Shown piece by piece: positions 1-11,072 of a stretch of DNA of 64,000 nucleotides. Both the position numbers and the translations under genes were made by a program. Under the pieces are notes generated by a model. It was not told the DNA's origin and ran no database searches. It saw only the letters and a list, made by a program, of their open reading frames with translations. Numbering within the stretch: position 1 is the first letter of the stretch; every line of letters starts with the position of its first letter. The stretch is from Nyssa sinensis (lineage: Eukaryota > Streptophyta > Magnoliopsida > Cornales > Nyssaceae). The stretch covers positions 39,805,355 through 39,869,354 of the forward strand of contig CM018032.1 of the NCBI GenBank assembly GCA_008638375.1. The letters run 5' to 3'.

Positions 1-2302
1 TCACTTTCATTGATATAAATATAAAAGAAGATTTATAATTCTTTTCTTGGCCTTCTAAAGAAGTAGATCAACGTTTGCTTGTGTTTCGATCTCCACTGGC
101 CTCTTTTTTCATTCATCTCTACATAAAAACAAGATTAAGATGCAACATAGATACGGGTGAATTTTGCCGCTGCTGCTCTCCTTCAATATATACTTACTAG
201 GTCACTGATTGTGGAGAATACATATACTTTTGCTTGCAAAGGTCACTTGTGATGCAGAACCTTTCAAAATTCATCCTTACATTGACAAATTAGGGTTATG
301 GTTTTGCAAAGAATAGACGAGGGAAGGTTGGGAGTTGGTAGAATAGGGTTTGGGAAATAGATATATGGTTCACCTGGGCTGAGTTATGAATTGCGGTTTA
401 CTCCCAGAAATAGAAAAATGGGGTTCAATTGCGTTTTTACCTTTCTAGTGAAGTTTCAAGCTGCAATTATTGGATGTGGACTATCTTATAAACTATAATA
501 CTAATAATTCATCCTTGCTCTCGAATCAAATCAATCCCAATTCTTAATTAAAAATCCAAAGTAAAAGAAACCAAAAATGATGCAAACGCCATTATAAGTT
601 CAAGGTTATGGTAGGATGAACAGCATCATGGGCTCATGACTACAGTCATGTGAACAGTATAAGTGCAATTTTTATAAATTTAACTTCAGCATAGGAGATT
701 TTTGCCAACATAGAATAGTATACTTTTGACTTCAGTGGCTCAACAAAATTCATCCTCTATTTGGCTATTTCAGATTGACACAACTCCACTCCAAAATATG
801 AAAATTTTTCGTTGTTGTCACCCATGCAACAAGTTCATCAACACAAGCATTGGGTTCCTACAGTAATGTGAACTGTATAAATGCAATTTTATAAGTTTCC
901 AGTGGCTCCATAAAATCCATCTTCTACTTGCTATTTCTGACTGACACATTGCTATTGTCACACATGCAACAAGTTCATTAACACAGACATTGGATGTCCA
1001 ATTCAGCACCCTAGAAACAAAATGAATTTTGAGACAAGTAGTTATCTAGTACAGACTAATGCCGAATATAATTGTTTCAGAGCCTATCAAAAGAAATCTC
1101 TTTGGATGAGCCTATATCAATATGTCCATTAAATTTCTCTCTTTGTTGTATGAAGTTTTGATGCCAGTAGATAAAGATCACTAAAATTTGATGCTCTACC
1201 CTGTATCTGTCATTTCCGTCAAATGTTCCTCAATATTTACATAACACAAGCTTTAACCATTTCTCACCAACATATCAGAAGGGTTGAGGAAACACCTTAT
1301 GGGCTATAATGCCTGTAAGTTGACACCCACCCAAGGGAAGTTAAAGGCATATGCTATTTCGATCTGCAGGGAAGTTATAGCTTTCTAAAGCCCCTTGTGA
1401 TGGTAGGTTGCCTAACTACATATTTAGATTGGGCCTGTTGCTAGGACTGCATATATTATTATCTCCAGAACCTGGGCTCTAGAAAGATTGTTCCTGAAAT
1501 TACTTAATTTCTTGTTTTCTTTCTACTTGACTTGTTAAAAGGTTTCAGTTGGTTCAACATTAAAATTCTTGATGCTGGCAAAATTTTTATATATTGTGTT
1601 AGACACAAGCTTAGAGCTTCATTTTGAGATGATGTCTCCTGATGGTATATTGTTGCTCTCTCTCTCTCTCTCATGAATGGTTTTCTGGGAATTTTCACCA
1701 ACACACCCTCCCATTTACCATAGATATTAATATGAAACTATGAGGTAATTGCAGGGCCTATATTCTGGAAATGATAAGATAAACCCATTATTCATTTTTA
1801 ATTCAAATTATTGTATTATCTATTCACTCAGCCACATAGGTTTTATGTGAATATATAGTTGAATTATGTATAGAATATTACAGGATAAAACCATCAGTTG
1901 TGAAGGAAATATGTTCCTCACTGTTCCATTTTATGCTTGCTCCTTTCCAAAGTTAATTGATTTTATTTTACATGATTATTGTTTGTAAATGTGTTCTAAT
2001 GTTTGATGTTTTTTTTTTTTTTTTTTTTTTTGAATTTTAACTCATAATGGATATTGATTTATTTAGCAGCTTCTTCGTAACTATCGATTATGATTATTTT
2101 TTAATGCTATATATAATGGATTTTTTACCTCATTTTCTCACTCTTTGGCATAAGGTAGATTCACTATAATAAATACATGTGACTTTCATCACCTCATCAC
2201 ATGAAAAAATTGAGAAAATCTGTATTTTTTAATTATAATTAACCAAGTTTTCCAAAACTCAATTTAAATGTTGGAAACTGGAATTTGGAGTAACATTTAG
2301 TT
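1..2302. other. AT-rich intergenic DNA, no gene seen
   Basis: No open frame longer than about 66 codons and no recognisable protein motif on either strand. It holds a local duplication at 640-995, a CT run near 1657-1671 and a T run near 2010-2031. I see nothing else I can support. Confidence 0.6.
640..995. repeat. Imperfect tandem duplication, two units
   Basis: Three blocks occur in the same order in two neighbouring units: CTACAGT(C/A)ATGTGAAC near 640 and 858; CAGTGGCTC with AAAAT(T/C)CATC near 736 and 900; CATGCAACAAGTTCAT near 823 and 963. Unit 1 is about 215 bp and unit 2 about 140 bp, so unit 2 has lost internal sequence. No coding potential is visible. Confidence 0.6.
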
Positions 2303-2463
2303 CAAGGGAAATGCTATGCTTTCTAAATTTGTATTCTAAATTATGTGACATAATCATATTAATTACATAATTTTAAGTATTTTCAGTAATGTAATACCAT
2401 GCAAATGTTACATCATTTTAGATAAAAATTTAAAATATAATTTTAAAAAGTGTAGCATTACTC
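2303..2463. mobile_element. Probable MITE, 161 bp
   Basis: The ends are inverted: AATGCTATGCTTTCTAAA near 2309 and the reverse complement TAATGCTACACTTTTTAAAA at 2441-2460. TAGTT flanks both sides (2298-2302 and 2464-2468) as a possible target duplication. The interior is AT-rich and non-coding. Short length, inverted ends and absence of an ORF fit a miniature inverted-repeat element; the superfamily is not determined. Confidence 0.5.
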
Positions 2464-2949
2464 TAGTTTAAAATAAGATATGGTTGGTTACTTCAAATGG
2501 CAGCTGCACTGAATCCTATTGCAATCTCATGCACTTTAAGACGACGTTTGAGAAATTTTTAGATTAAATCACATCAAGATTACTCTCATTAACTCTTCTC
2601 ATTTTAAATATATATGAAAAAAAAATTCCTCTATGGTATGATTTTATTTAAATTTTAAGTATGTTTTTAAGAATAAATGTAAATTATTATATTATTAAAC
2701 AGTTAAAAATTTAAAACCCTATTCGGGTTTTTCCCAAAGGGGCTTTAACCCAACTACTAAAAGATCAATTTAATGCAACTGTTTAGTGCCCAAAATAACT
2801 TCAATTATTACAAAACATTAAAAGAGAACATGCCACTTATTTTTGGTTCTCTCATAGCAACATGTTATTTCTAAAACTTCTTTGATATATATATATATAT
2901 ATATATATATGAGTAAATTAAACTGGCTTTTTTTGAATTTTCTGATAAT

Positions 2950-3695
2950 TACAGATGTCACTCCTTTAATTTTTAAAATTACACTGCACCCCTTATATTT
3001 TACTTGTCGATAACAAATTCTTCCCTATTGTAACTTGCCATTACTAATATGGATGAATTTTGCTGATGTCATCTTATAATAATTTTTAAATACTTATTTT
3101 GTCCTTAAGAAAGTCAAAAAGGCATAAATAGTCAATTTTTCAAATTAAAATAACTAATATGCCCTTATCCCTCCCAAACATCCCGCAACCAAAAACAAAA
3201 CCACTCATTCGTACTGTCACTTGCGATTGAAGCTCAATTATAATACCATACACATTATTTTTTTAAAAAGAGTACAGATATCCGAGAAGAAACTTGGGTG
3301 AATTATAAAATTTATGGAGATGTCACTCTAGTTTCTAAAATTACACTGCACCTTTTATATTTTACTTGTTGATAACAAATTCTCCCTTGTCCTAACTTGC
3401 CATTACTAATATGGATGAATTTTGCTGATGTCATCTTATAACAATTTTTAAATACCTATTTTGTCCTTAATAAGGTCAACAAGACATAAATAGTCAATTT
3501 TTCAAATTAAAATAACTAATACGCCCTTATCCCTCCCAAACATCTTGCAACCAAAAACAAAACTACTCATTCGTACTGTCACTTGTGATTGAAGCTCACT
3601 TATAATACCATACACATAATTTTTTTTTTTAAAAAAAAAAGGAGTACAGTTATCCTGGAAGAAATTTGGGTGAATTATAAAATTCATGGAGATGT
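2950..3695. repeat. Imperfect tandem duplication, period about 362 bp
   Basis: The block beginning TTACACTGCACC recurs with a shift of 362 bp (2979 and 3341). The similarity continues through TAACTTGCCATTACTAATATG, the ATACCATACACAT block and the AATTATAAAATT(T/C)ATGGAG block. The two units span roughly 2950-3310 and 3312-3695. The second carries long A runs. No coding potential. Confidence 0.75.
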
Positions 3696-3851
3696 CGATA
3701 AAAAAAAAAACCAAAGGATTATGAAGTTCAAATCTATTTCTTAAAATTGATTGCTGCACAAAATCAAACATCACCATTTAAACTCACTGGTAAGAAAACA
3801 TAGGTTTAGGATGTTAAAAGACATCACCAATCTCTATATTTAAATCCTCAT

Positions 3852-4056
3852 TGTTAGTTGTACACTATTAAAGATCATATACTCAGTGTATAATTAGGGT
3901 TACTACGTTGTAGTATAATCTTGGCATATTCTTCTTTCCTTCTCTGTTCTTACCTTGCATAGCTCTCTAGCTCTCCTATATAAGAACCCTTCCAGGATTG
4001 TAAGACACACACAAACCATATATTCAATATACATTTCATATTCTTTTCCTTCTTCA
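3852..4056 (+). repeat. 5' LTR of the Copia element
   Basis: Begins TGTTAGTTGTA and ends near CTTCTTCA. It contains a TATA-like CCTATATAAGAACCC near 3974. The same start, the TATTCTTCTTTCCTTCTC block and the final ATATACATTT block recur in the 3' copy at 9008-9225. Confidence 0.85.
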
Positions 4057-4059
4057 ACA

Positions 4060-4071
4060 TGGTATCAGAGC
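4060..4071 (+). promoter_or_regulatory. Primer binding site, initiator tRNA-Met type
   Basis: TGGTATCAGAGC stands a few bases after the LTR end. It is the usual Copia primer site, complementary to the 3' end of plant initiator tRNA-Met. Confidence 0.9.
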
Positions 4072-4915
4072 CACATTGATCAGTGGCCTTTTCCAACTAT
4101 CGCTATCACTTTACCCCTACTATTCCTCTCTTCCATCACACCAATAAACAAAAAGAAGCTTCTGTCCGCAACCTTATTACCACAAATCAACCCAAACCTA
4201 CCACTAAAATTATCCTCGAACTGTCGACATCACTCCACCACCACTACTCCTCTCCTCCATCGTACCAATCAACAAAAAAAAGCTTTTGTCCGCAACCTTA
4301 TTACCACAAAACAACCCAAACCCACCACTAAAATTATCCTGGAAGGACAAGCTACCCAACCCTTCAAACCACAGCACTAAAAACCCCAAGACGCGCCCTC
4401 ACGTGCCCCCACAAGAAACTCTGCCACTTTCCCACGCGCCACTAGCTATGCACACGTCTTCACGCGCCACGAGCATCCCATGCACCCCCACGCACGTGCC
4501 TCATCTCTCAGTTGTGCCACGTGTGCCCTAAAGCCACATTATCAAACCACGTCACTACCAAATCATCTGACACATCATCCACTAGGCCCATTGACAGCCT
4601 CGTTATTAGCCACGTCAGCATTGCCACATCATCTCTGGTGCCACATTTGCCACGTCAGCACTGCCACATGGACCCGTGTCAGACTCATGTCCATGTCAAC
4701 GCCATATCAGCCTTAGGGTATAGGGTTTACTACCGGTTCATGCCTAGACCGGTTCATCCACCAATTTCTTCCATTTAGCGGTTCAGCCCTCTTCTAACTG
4801 GTTTAGACCGGTTCCTAGTCAATTTGGCCATTTTGAGTTCATTTTTTGACTTTATTTTGATCAATTTGGTCTTTACAGTCCTCTACTGCAAGGTTTTTAT
4901 CAAATTATACCCTTG
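4072..4915 (+). other. Copia leader region, no intact gene
   Basis: A C-rich, proline- and histidine-biased stretch giving several overlapping open frames of 78-141 codons in different frames. It lies between the primer site and the first gag-like residues. The overlapping frames reflect base composition rather than a recognised protein. Confidence 0.6.
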
Positions 4916-4927
4916 TGGAATGCCCAG

Positions 4928-5894
4928 ATGCCTTCCAGCCAATCACCATCACTCTCGATGGTTCAAATTACATTCCTTGGGCTCAAGCCATGTCTAGCTT
5001 TCTTTGAGGACGCAAACTATGGCGATATATCACTAGTAATATCACTGAACCTAAGTAAGACAAGGAAGAAACTAATGCAAAATTTCTAGAAAACTTGAAG
5101 ATTGGGATAACAAAAATCACCAGATCATCACGTGGTTTTGTAACACCATTATCTCTTTTATCAGTCTTTAGTTTGGACGTTTTGCCATTACCAAATCAAT
5201 TTGGGATTTCTTAGCAACTCGTTACACCACTACTGACCTTGCAGTTCCACAGTACTCTTCATCGTACACAACAAGAATCTGGGCAATCTATTAATGTTTT
5301 TTTTCCCAAATGTACACACTTTGGGATCAATTGACACATTCAGAAACCATATGGAGTTGTACTATTGATGTCGAGAAATTTGCTACCTACCGTGATCAAC
5401 AATGCCTGACTCATTTTCTTATGGCTCTCAATACTCACTTTGAGCCTATTCGAGCATCTTTGCTTCACCGGAATCCTCTTCCTACACTAGATCAAGCTAT
5501 CTCTAAACTTCTCTTTGTAGAAACTAGCCTTGGTCCTTTCAAGCCCTCTTCCGTAGACACAACACTTGCTATATTTAGGTCTTTTCAACCTAAGGGAAGT
5601 TCACATACTAAAAACTTTTGCAAGTATTATCATCTCTCTGGCCATGTTTTACTCGATTGTTTAACACAGGTATGCAGCTTTTGTCAGAAACTGGGATCTA
5701 GCCACTATCAGGAGGACTGCCCCAAAATCCCAGGGTTTCTACCATGTACTAACTGGTCAAAGGATAGAACTGGTAACCCATCCAAACTAGGGGCTGCATT
5801 ACTTTCTGTTGTTGTTGCTGCCGAAGGATCTCCTATACCCAATCATTCCTCTTTATCCTTCTCTGTTACTAACCTTGAAGCAATCCTCAAATAG
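4928..5894 (+). pseudogene. Copia gag (capsid) remnant
   Basis: Capsid-like protein of the UBN2 / Retrotran_gag family, which would package element RNA. The N-terminal part shows LDGSNYIPWAQAM and KLWRYIT, typical of Copia gag starts, followed by a stop and frameshifts to about 5300. An open part at 5310-5894 carries the helical segment (QCLTHFLMALNTHFEPIR) and a zinc-knuckle-like stretch with CQKLGSSHYQEDC. Stops and frame changes rule out a product. It is followed directly by protease remnants. Confidence 0.85.
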
Positions 5895-5929
5895 GTTCTT
5901 GCTCCACCACCCTCGACCCTTATGTCTAC

Positions 5930-7164
5930 CACTTCTGGTACGTCTTCTTGGTACTTTGATTACGCGTGTAGCAATCATATGACCTCAAATTCTAGTATTT
6001 TTGATTCCATAACTTCTGGATCCCATATTCTAACAATCCACACTACAGATGGCTAGCATATGTTTGTCAGTCATATTGGAGCAATTTTCACCTCCTATAC
6101 ATTCCTTCCTAATGGTTATCTCATATCTAACCTCGCTCTCAATCTCATAGCTGTTGGTCAATTATGTGATCTTGGACTAAATGTTCTTTTCTCTCCCTCT
6201 GGTTGTGTGCAGGATCGTAGACAAGGAAGATCCTTGGGATAGGCCATAAGGTTGGCCGCTTGTTTGAGCTCATCTATCTCCACATTCCGTCTCAGCTCAC
6301 TTTTCCACTTTCTTTTGCAGCTTCCATCGCCATTGTTTCTCCTACAACACTTTGGCATTCATGTTTGGGTCATATTTTGTCCAATCATCTACAAGCTTTA
6401 ATTTCTAGTGGGTTGTTAGGATCAGTTGAACTTGAGAATATTGATCGTCTATCATGTCAACTTGCAAAACAACCTACTTTGTCGTTTAATAAAAGTGATT
6501 CTATTTCTTCTGCTCCTGTTGATTTAGTTTACTCTGATATTTGGGAGCTTTCTCCCCATTCTACCATGTTAGGATCCATATATTTTGTCATTTTTATTGA
6601 TCACTATTCTTGTTTTACTTGGTTATATCTCATGAAATAGCGTTCAAAGTTGCCTCAAATCTATTTTGACTTTGCCCGTATGATTAAAACTTAGTTCTCT
6701 TATTCTATCAAAGTTTTTCGAACGGAATAATGCAATGGAATACAAAGAATCTGATTAGAATGGTACTCTTCTTCATTGTTCCAAACAAAATGGACGTGTT
6801 GAACACAAACACAGGCATACTTTGGAAACTATTCGAGCACTTCTTATTTCTACCTTATGTCCTGAGCGGTTTTGGGGTGAAGCTGCTCTTACTGCCATTT
6901 ATACCATCAACCGTCTTCCCTCTTCTGTCATCAATAATCAAACTCTATATGATCGCCTTTATGGTGTCCCTCCTTCCTTACTATAACATCCTTCGCATTT
7001 TTGGTTATGCCTATTTTGTTCTCCTTCAACCATATGAACGTACCGAGCTAGAACCCCGAGCTCGTCTCTGTTGTTTCTTGGGTTATGGAATTGAACATAA
7101 AGGTTACAGATGTTGGGATCCCTACTCCGAGAGACTTCACATTTATCGTCATGTCGTCTTTTGA
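5930..7164 (+). pseudogene. Copia protease and integrase remnant
   Basis: Near 5955 WYFDYACSNHMT corresponds to the Copia protease and spacer motif WxxDSGAxxHMT, with the catalytic DSG altered. Around 6060-6250 follow NLIAVGQL and a FS..GC.VQD stretch. A pre-integrase zinc segment with WHSCLGH lies near 6352, and an integrase-core start (DLVYSDIW, FIDHYSCFTWLY) near 6520-6620. The later integrase (RTELEPRARLCCFLGY near 7045, the conserved C-terminal box) sits in another frame. At least three stops or shifts break it. Confidence 0.85.
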
Positions 7165-7350
7165 GAACACAAAATGTTCTCTTCCATTTCTTCATTTCAG
7201 TTATCCACTCCACTAACACCCTCATTCTTTACTGATTCCTCTATTGATCTCTTTCCTGATGAGCCTTTTGAGAGTCCTCCTACTAGTTCTCCTTAGACAC
7301 CTACTCTGTTTGTTGATCCTACTGTTGACACCGGTTCATCTACATCAGTC

Positions 7351-8950
7351 TTGTCATCAAATGCCCACATCATTGGTACTCAACCTCGACGATCTACCTG
7401 GGTAAGAGAACCACATGTTCATCTTCGTGACTATCATTGTTTTTCTACCATTCTTTCCCTTCACGAGCCTCAATCTTATCGTGAGGCCAATTTTAACCCT
7501 CTTTGGCAGCATGCAATGATAGAAGAATTGCAAGCATTCGAGAAAACCCATACTTGGGACCTCATCGACCTACCTCCTAACAAAAATGTTATGGGTTGCA
7601 AGTGGGTTTACAAAATTAAAACGCACTCAGACAGTTCCATTGACCAATACAAGGCCCATCTTGTGGCCAAGGGCTTTACACAGGAATATGGAATTGACAA
7701 CAAAGAAACTTTTGCACTTGTTACCCATCTCACCTCTATCCACAACTTACTTGTAGTTGTTGTTGTTCACAATTGGGGTATATTTCAAATGGATGTGAAA
7801 ATGCCTTCTTGAATTGCGATCCTACAAAAAAATTCTTCATGAAACCCCCCTAGTACAACTATCCTCTTCACAAAGTCTGTAAACTTTATCGTGCTCTCTA
7901 TGGTCTTAAGCAAGCTTCTCGTGCTTGGTTTGCCAAGTTTAGCTCAGTTATTAGCGACTTTGGTTTCACTTCCCGTTCTCACAACTCTACTATCTTCATC
8001 CGCAAGTCTGCTCACGGGACCATTTTACTGCTCTTTTATGTTGGTGACATAATCATCACTGGCAATGATGTCTCTAGCATTAATAATCTAAAGTACTTTC
8101 TTCGACAATATTTTGAAATGAAGGATCTTGGACCTTTCAGTTATTTTCTAGGTCTCGAGATTTCTTCCAATTCTGATGGTCACGATCTTTCTCAGGCCAA
8201 GTATGCTTCAGATCTTCTTGCTTGTGCCTACCTCACTAACAGCAATACTGCTACTTCCTTTTTTGAGCTAAATGTTAGGCTCACACCGTTGGATGGCACC
8301 CTACTACATGATGCCACTTTATATCGCCAATTGGTTGAGTGTCTTGTCTACCTTACTGTTATTCGGCCTGACATTGCTCATGTTGTGCACATTGTGAGTC
8401 AGTTCCTGTCTACCCCTCACTTCACTCACTACACCGCTGTTCTTCCTATTTTTTGCTACATCAAATGGACAATGTTCCATAGCCTTCACTTTTTCGCTCG
8501 CTCATCCCTTGACTTGCATGCTTACTCTGATGCTAATTAGGCAGGTAAGCCCACTGATCGTCGCTCTATCACTAGTTTTTGTTTCTTCCTTGGCTCTTCT
8601 CTCATTTTCTTGAGTAGCAAGAAACAGACTATCACTGCCACATCCAGCACTGAAGCAAAATATCGTGCTCTAGTAGATGCCACCCGAGAGCTCCTTTAGT
8701 TTCACTGGCTTTTTGAGGACATGGGTGTGACTCACACCTCTGCTACCACTCTTCATTGTGACAATTAGAATGCTATCTAAATTGCTCACAATGATGTCTT
8801 CTATGAACATACAAAACATATCGAGATTGATTATCACTTTATCCAACAACACATTCTCCATTGCACTATTCATCTCCTCCTTGTTTCCTTCCCTGATTAA
8901 GTTGCCGACATTTTCACCAAAGCTCTTCCTTGTGGATACCTTAAAGATTT
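7351..8950 (+). pseudogene. Copia reverse transcriptase and RNase H remnant
   Basis: 7351-7812 gives the RT N-terminus: AMIEELQAFEKTHTWDL, then GCKWVYKIK and LVAKGFTQEYGID. The catalytic box near 8035 reads FYVGDIIITGND, where the family has YVDD, so one catalytic aspartate is glycine. 8118-8540 continues with MKDLGPFSYFLGLEI. RNase H remnants follow to about 8950 (SSKKQTITATSSTEAKYRA, ADIFTKALP), with several in-frame stops. The order RT then RNase H after integrase marks it as Copia, not Gypsy. Confidence 0.9.
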
Positions 8951-9007
8951 AATTTTCAAACCCTTAAGTTTGTTTCTGTCCTACCACCACCTTGAGTTTA
9001 AGAAGAA

Positions 9008-9225
9008 TGTTAGTTGTAAACTATTATAAATCGTATACTCAAATGTATAATTAAGATTACTACTTTAGCATATTCTTCTTTCCTTCTCTATCCTTACTTT
9101 GTATAACTTTTTCCTTCTCTGTTCTTAGTTTGTATAACTCACGAACTCTCTTATAGAATTAACCCTTCCATGTAATACACAACCAACCATATATTTAATA
9201 TACATTTAATATTTTCTTCCTTCGA
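9008..9225 (+). repeat. 3' LTR of the Copia element
   Basis: Starts TGTTAGTTGTAAAC just after a purine-rich AAGAAGAA tract and ends near TTCCTTCGA. Compared with the 5' LTR it has an internal partial duplication (the CCTTCTCTxTTCTTA block appears twice) and many substitutions. Confidence 0.85.
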
Positions 9226-9779
9226 CGCTTATTATAGTAATCAACGTTGCTTTCGTTCAGGATGCTTTTAAAGACCACAAAGTCATCATTACTTTTCTAC
9301 AGCTAATCGATATCTAAAATACCTACATGGCAACCATGGTAACCAGAGCTCTCCGCCATGAAATCTTCTTGCTACTAGTAGCTTCTCCACATGCATATGA
9401 GGTCCAAATCAGAAAATAAATTAAAAATTATCACCAGATTTTTTTTATTAAAAAAAAGAGAAGAGAGAGAGAGAGAGACAAAACAAAATGAGGAATAAGA
9501 TTAACTTCTTGGATTGAAATTCAAAGGTTTTCTTCTCGGCTTTTATGTTGTTCCCTGAATCTGGTAGACAAAACCCTCCGGAGATAGATTTTAATGAAAA
9601 AAAAGTGAGTTTTTTTTTCCTTCCCTCTTTTTCTCATCGCCACTCATTCTCTCTACGTACTTCGATTTCGATCTCACCCTGTACATTTGACCAAATTTTC
9701 TTTTTTGGCATATTGAAACCGCACCACAGAGAGAGTAAGTAACAAAGAAAGTTCCTTTTCTCAACCCAACTTAACTTCA
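9226..9779. other. Flank between Copia element and MYB gene
   Basis: AT-rich with a GA run near 9462-9478. It lies 3' of the MYB stop codon, so its right part probably holds the MYB 3' UTR. I could not place a poly(A) site with confidence. Confidence 0.5.
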
Positions 9780-10826
9780 CTAGTCGATCTTGCTGACTCC
9801 GATGCGCTTCACGGCGGCGTTCCGAAACCCATCAGCAGCAGCCTGCTGCGTACACATCCCACTCTGCTGTTGTTCAACTCCCGCGACGTAACTCCTCACT
9901 TCCTTCTTTATCATCTCTTGAATCACCGCCAACAACTCCGCACTGAATGGCACGAACGCCTGCTGCGCCACTGCCACCGGTATCCGCGATGACAATCCTC
10001 CGAACTCACTGCTCCATTGGGTCACCCGAACATGCTGAAACGGCACCGGCGGCGCTGACGACACGAAATCAGCTTTCGGATTCTGCTGATTCACCGGAAC
10101 TTGTTGCATCGGCACCGCAGCGGTAACCGAGGTCGGCGGTGGCGGTAGCATCACTGGCAGTAACTGAATGGGATTCGTCGATTGATTCAACTCAGTGGCG
10201 CGATTTGAGACCTCGCACGAGTCGGCTCCGGGAAGTGAAAGGCTCAGAGAAGTCGGAGGATCGTTGGTAGACGATGTCGACTCCAGTTGCGGCGGCAAAA
10301 CGCCACCAGTCCGGGCCACAGGTCGGTATATATGAGACGACGACATAACAGGAAGACTCGAATCACTGACATCAGATCCAGAAGGACTACTCGGACTCAA
10401 GTACAACCCCGAAACCGGCAGAGCGGACCCGGCACTGACCGATCTTTTCAACGGATAATCGTTACCGTCTTCAGTATTCATTGACGACGACTTTCTCTTG
10501 AGAGTGGAGTTCCAGTGGTTCTTTATCGCGTTGTCGGTCCGACCCGACAACAGGCGGGCGATCGTGGCCCACTTGTTGCCGAACCTCGCGTGAGCCCGAA
10601 TGATCGTCTCGTCTTCCTCAAAGGTAAACGCACGGTGCTCCACTTGGGGAGATAGCTGGTTACACCATCGTAACCGGCACGACTTTCCGGATCTACCAGG
10701 TATGGAGTTGCTTATCAGAGACCAGTTTCGGGCGCCGTGTTTTTGGACTAGTTTATGTAACATATCATCTTCTTCCGGACTCCACGGACCTTTGATCCGA
10801 TCAATATCTCTCTTTGTCCCGGCCAT
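9780..10826 (-). CDS. R2R3-MYB transcription factor, subgroup 22 (MYB44/73-like)
   Basis: A single-exon, 348-residue nuclear DNA-binding protein. R2 spans about residues 12-58 (tryptophans W15, W35, W54) and R3 about 64-110 (F67 replacing the first tryptophan, then W86 and W105), ending [10 protein letters not shown]. Subgroup 22 signatures follow: [18 protein letters not shown] near 140-157 and [11 protein letters not shown] near 190-200, which contains an LxLxL EAR-type repression motif. A conserved [18 protein letters not shown] helix lies near 293-310. The start ATG at 10826-10824 precedes the MYB repeats as in relatives. The frame stays open 82 codons further upstream, but that part is low-complexity and overlaps the likely leader and TATA region. 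Relatives in Arabidopsis (MYB44, 70, 73, 77) act in ABA, auxin and stress responses and lack introns, as here; which one is orthologous needs a tree. No truncation or frameshift. Confidence 0.96.
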   Translation of the reverse strand: MAGTKRDIDRIKGPWSPEEDDMLHKLVQKHGARNWSLISNSIPGRSGKSCRLRWCNQLSPQVEHRAFTFEEDETIIRAHARFGNKWATIARLLSGRTDNAIKNHWNSTLKRKSSSMNTEDGNDYPLKRSVSAGSALPVSGLYLSPSSPSGSDVSDSSLPVMSSSHIYRPVARTGGVLPPQLESTSSTNDPPTSLSLSLPGADSCEVSNRATELNQSTNPIQLLPVMLPPPPTSVTAAVPMQQVPVNQQNPKADFVSSAPPVPFQHVRVTQWSSEFGGLSSRIPVAVAQQAFVPFSAELLAVIQEMIKKEVRSYVAGVEQQQSGMCTQQAAADGFRNAAVKRIGVSKID

Positions 10827-10960
10827 GGTTAATTGATTGATTGTTGTTTTAGAAAAGCATGTAAAGGTTTGGTTTTGATTTTCAGAGTTGGAGAGAGAGA
10901 GAGGGAAAGAGAGACGACAATGAAGGGTTTGAGAGGGCTCATGATTTATATTAATACAAA
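10827..10960 (-). promoter_or_regulatory. MYB leader and candidate TATA box
   Basis: Read on the minus strand, a TATA-like TTAATATAAAT sits at about 10955-10944, some 120 bp before the ATG. It is followed by a CT-rich leader (10882-10918 reads as a GA run on the plus strand), as is common for plant 5' UTRs. No transcript data are available, so the start site is inferred. Confidence 0.4.
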
Positions 10961-11072
10961 GAGAAAAGAAGAGGGAGGGAGAGAGGGGGAGGGATGGGTT
11001 AACGAAAGGATAGGGATGACCGGTTGAGCCGGTGAGCTTGAAATGGTTGGAGGCTGTACCTATTTCTTCCAA

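Larger units (their letters stand above)
3852..9225 (+). mobile_element. Degenerate Ty1/Copia LTR retrotransposon
   Basis: A 5.4-kb element with similar LTRs (3852-4056 and 9008-9225), a primer site matching initiator tRNA-Met directly after the 5' LTR, and Copia domain order gag, protease, integrase, reverse transcriptase, RNase H on the plus strand. Every domain is broken by stops or frameshifts, and the LTRs are visibly diverged, so the insertion is old. No clean target duplication was found (CTCAT precedes the 5' LTR; nothing matching follows). The sister lineage within Copia was not assigned. Confidence 0.9.

Noticed and set aside
3955..4778. Several overlapping plus-strand ORFs of 78-141 codons rich in P, H, S, T
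   Set aside because: They overlap in different frames in the Copia LTR and leader, and show no domain. Base composition explains them.
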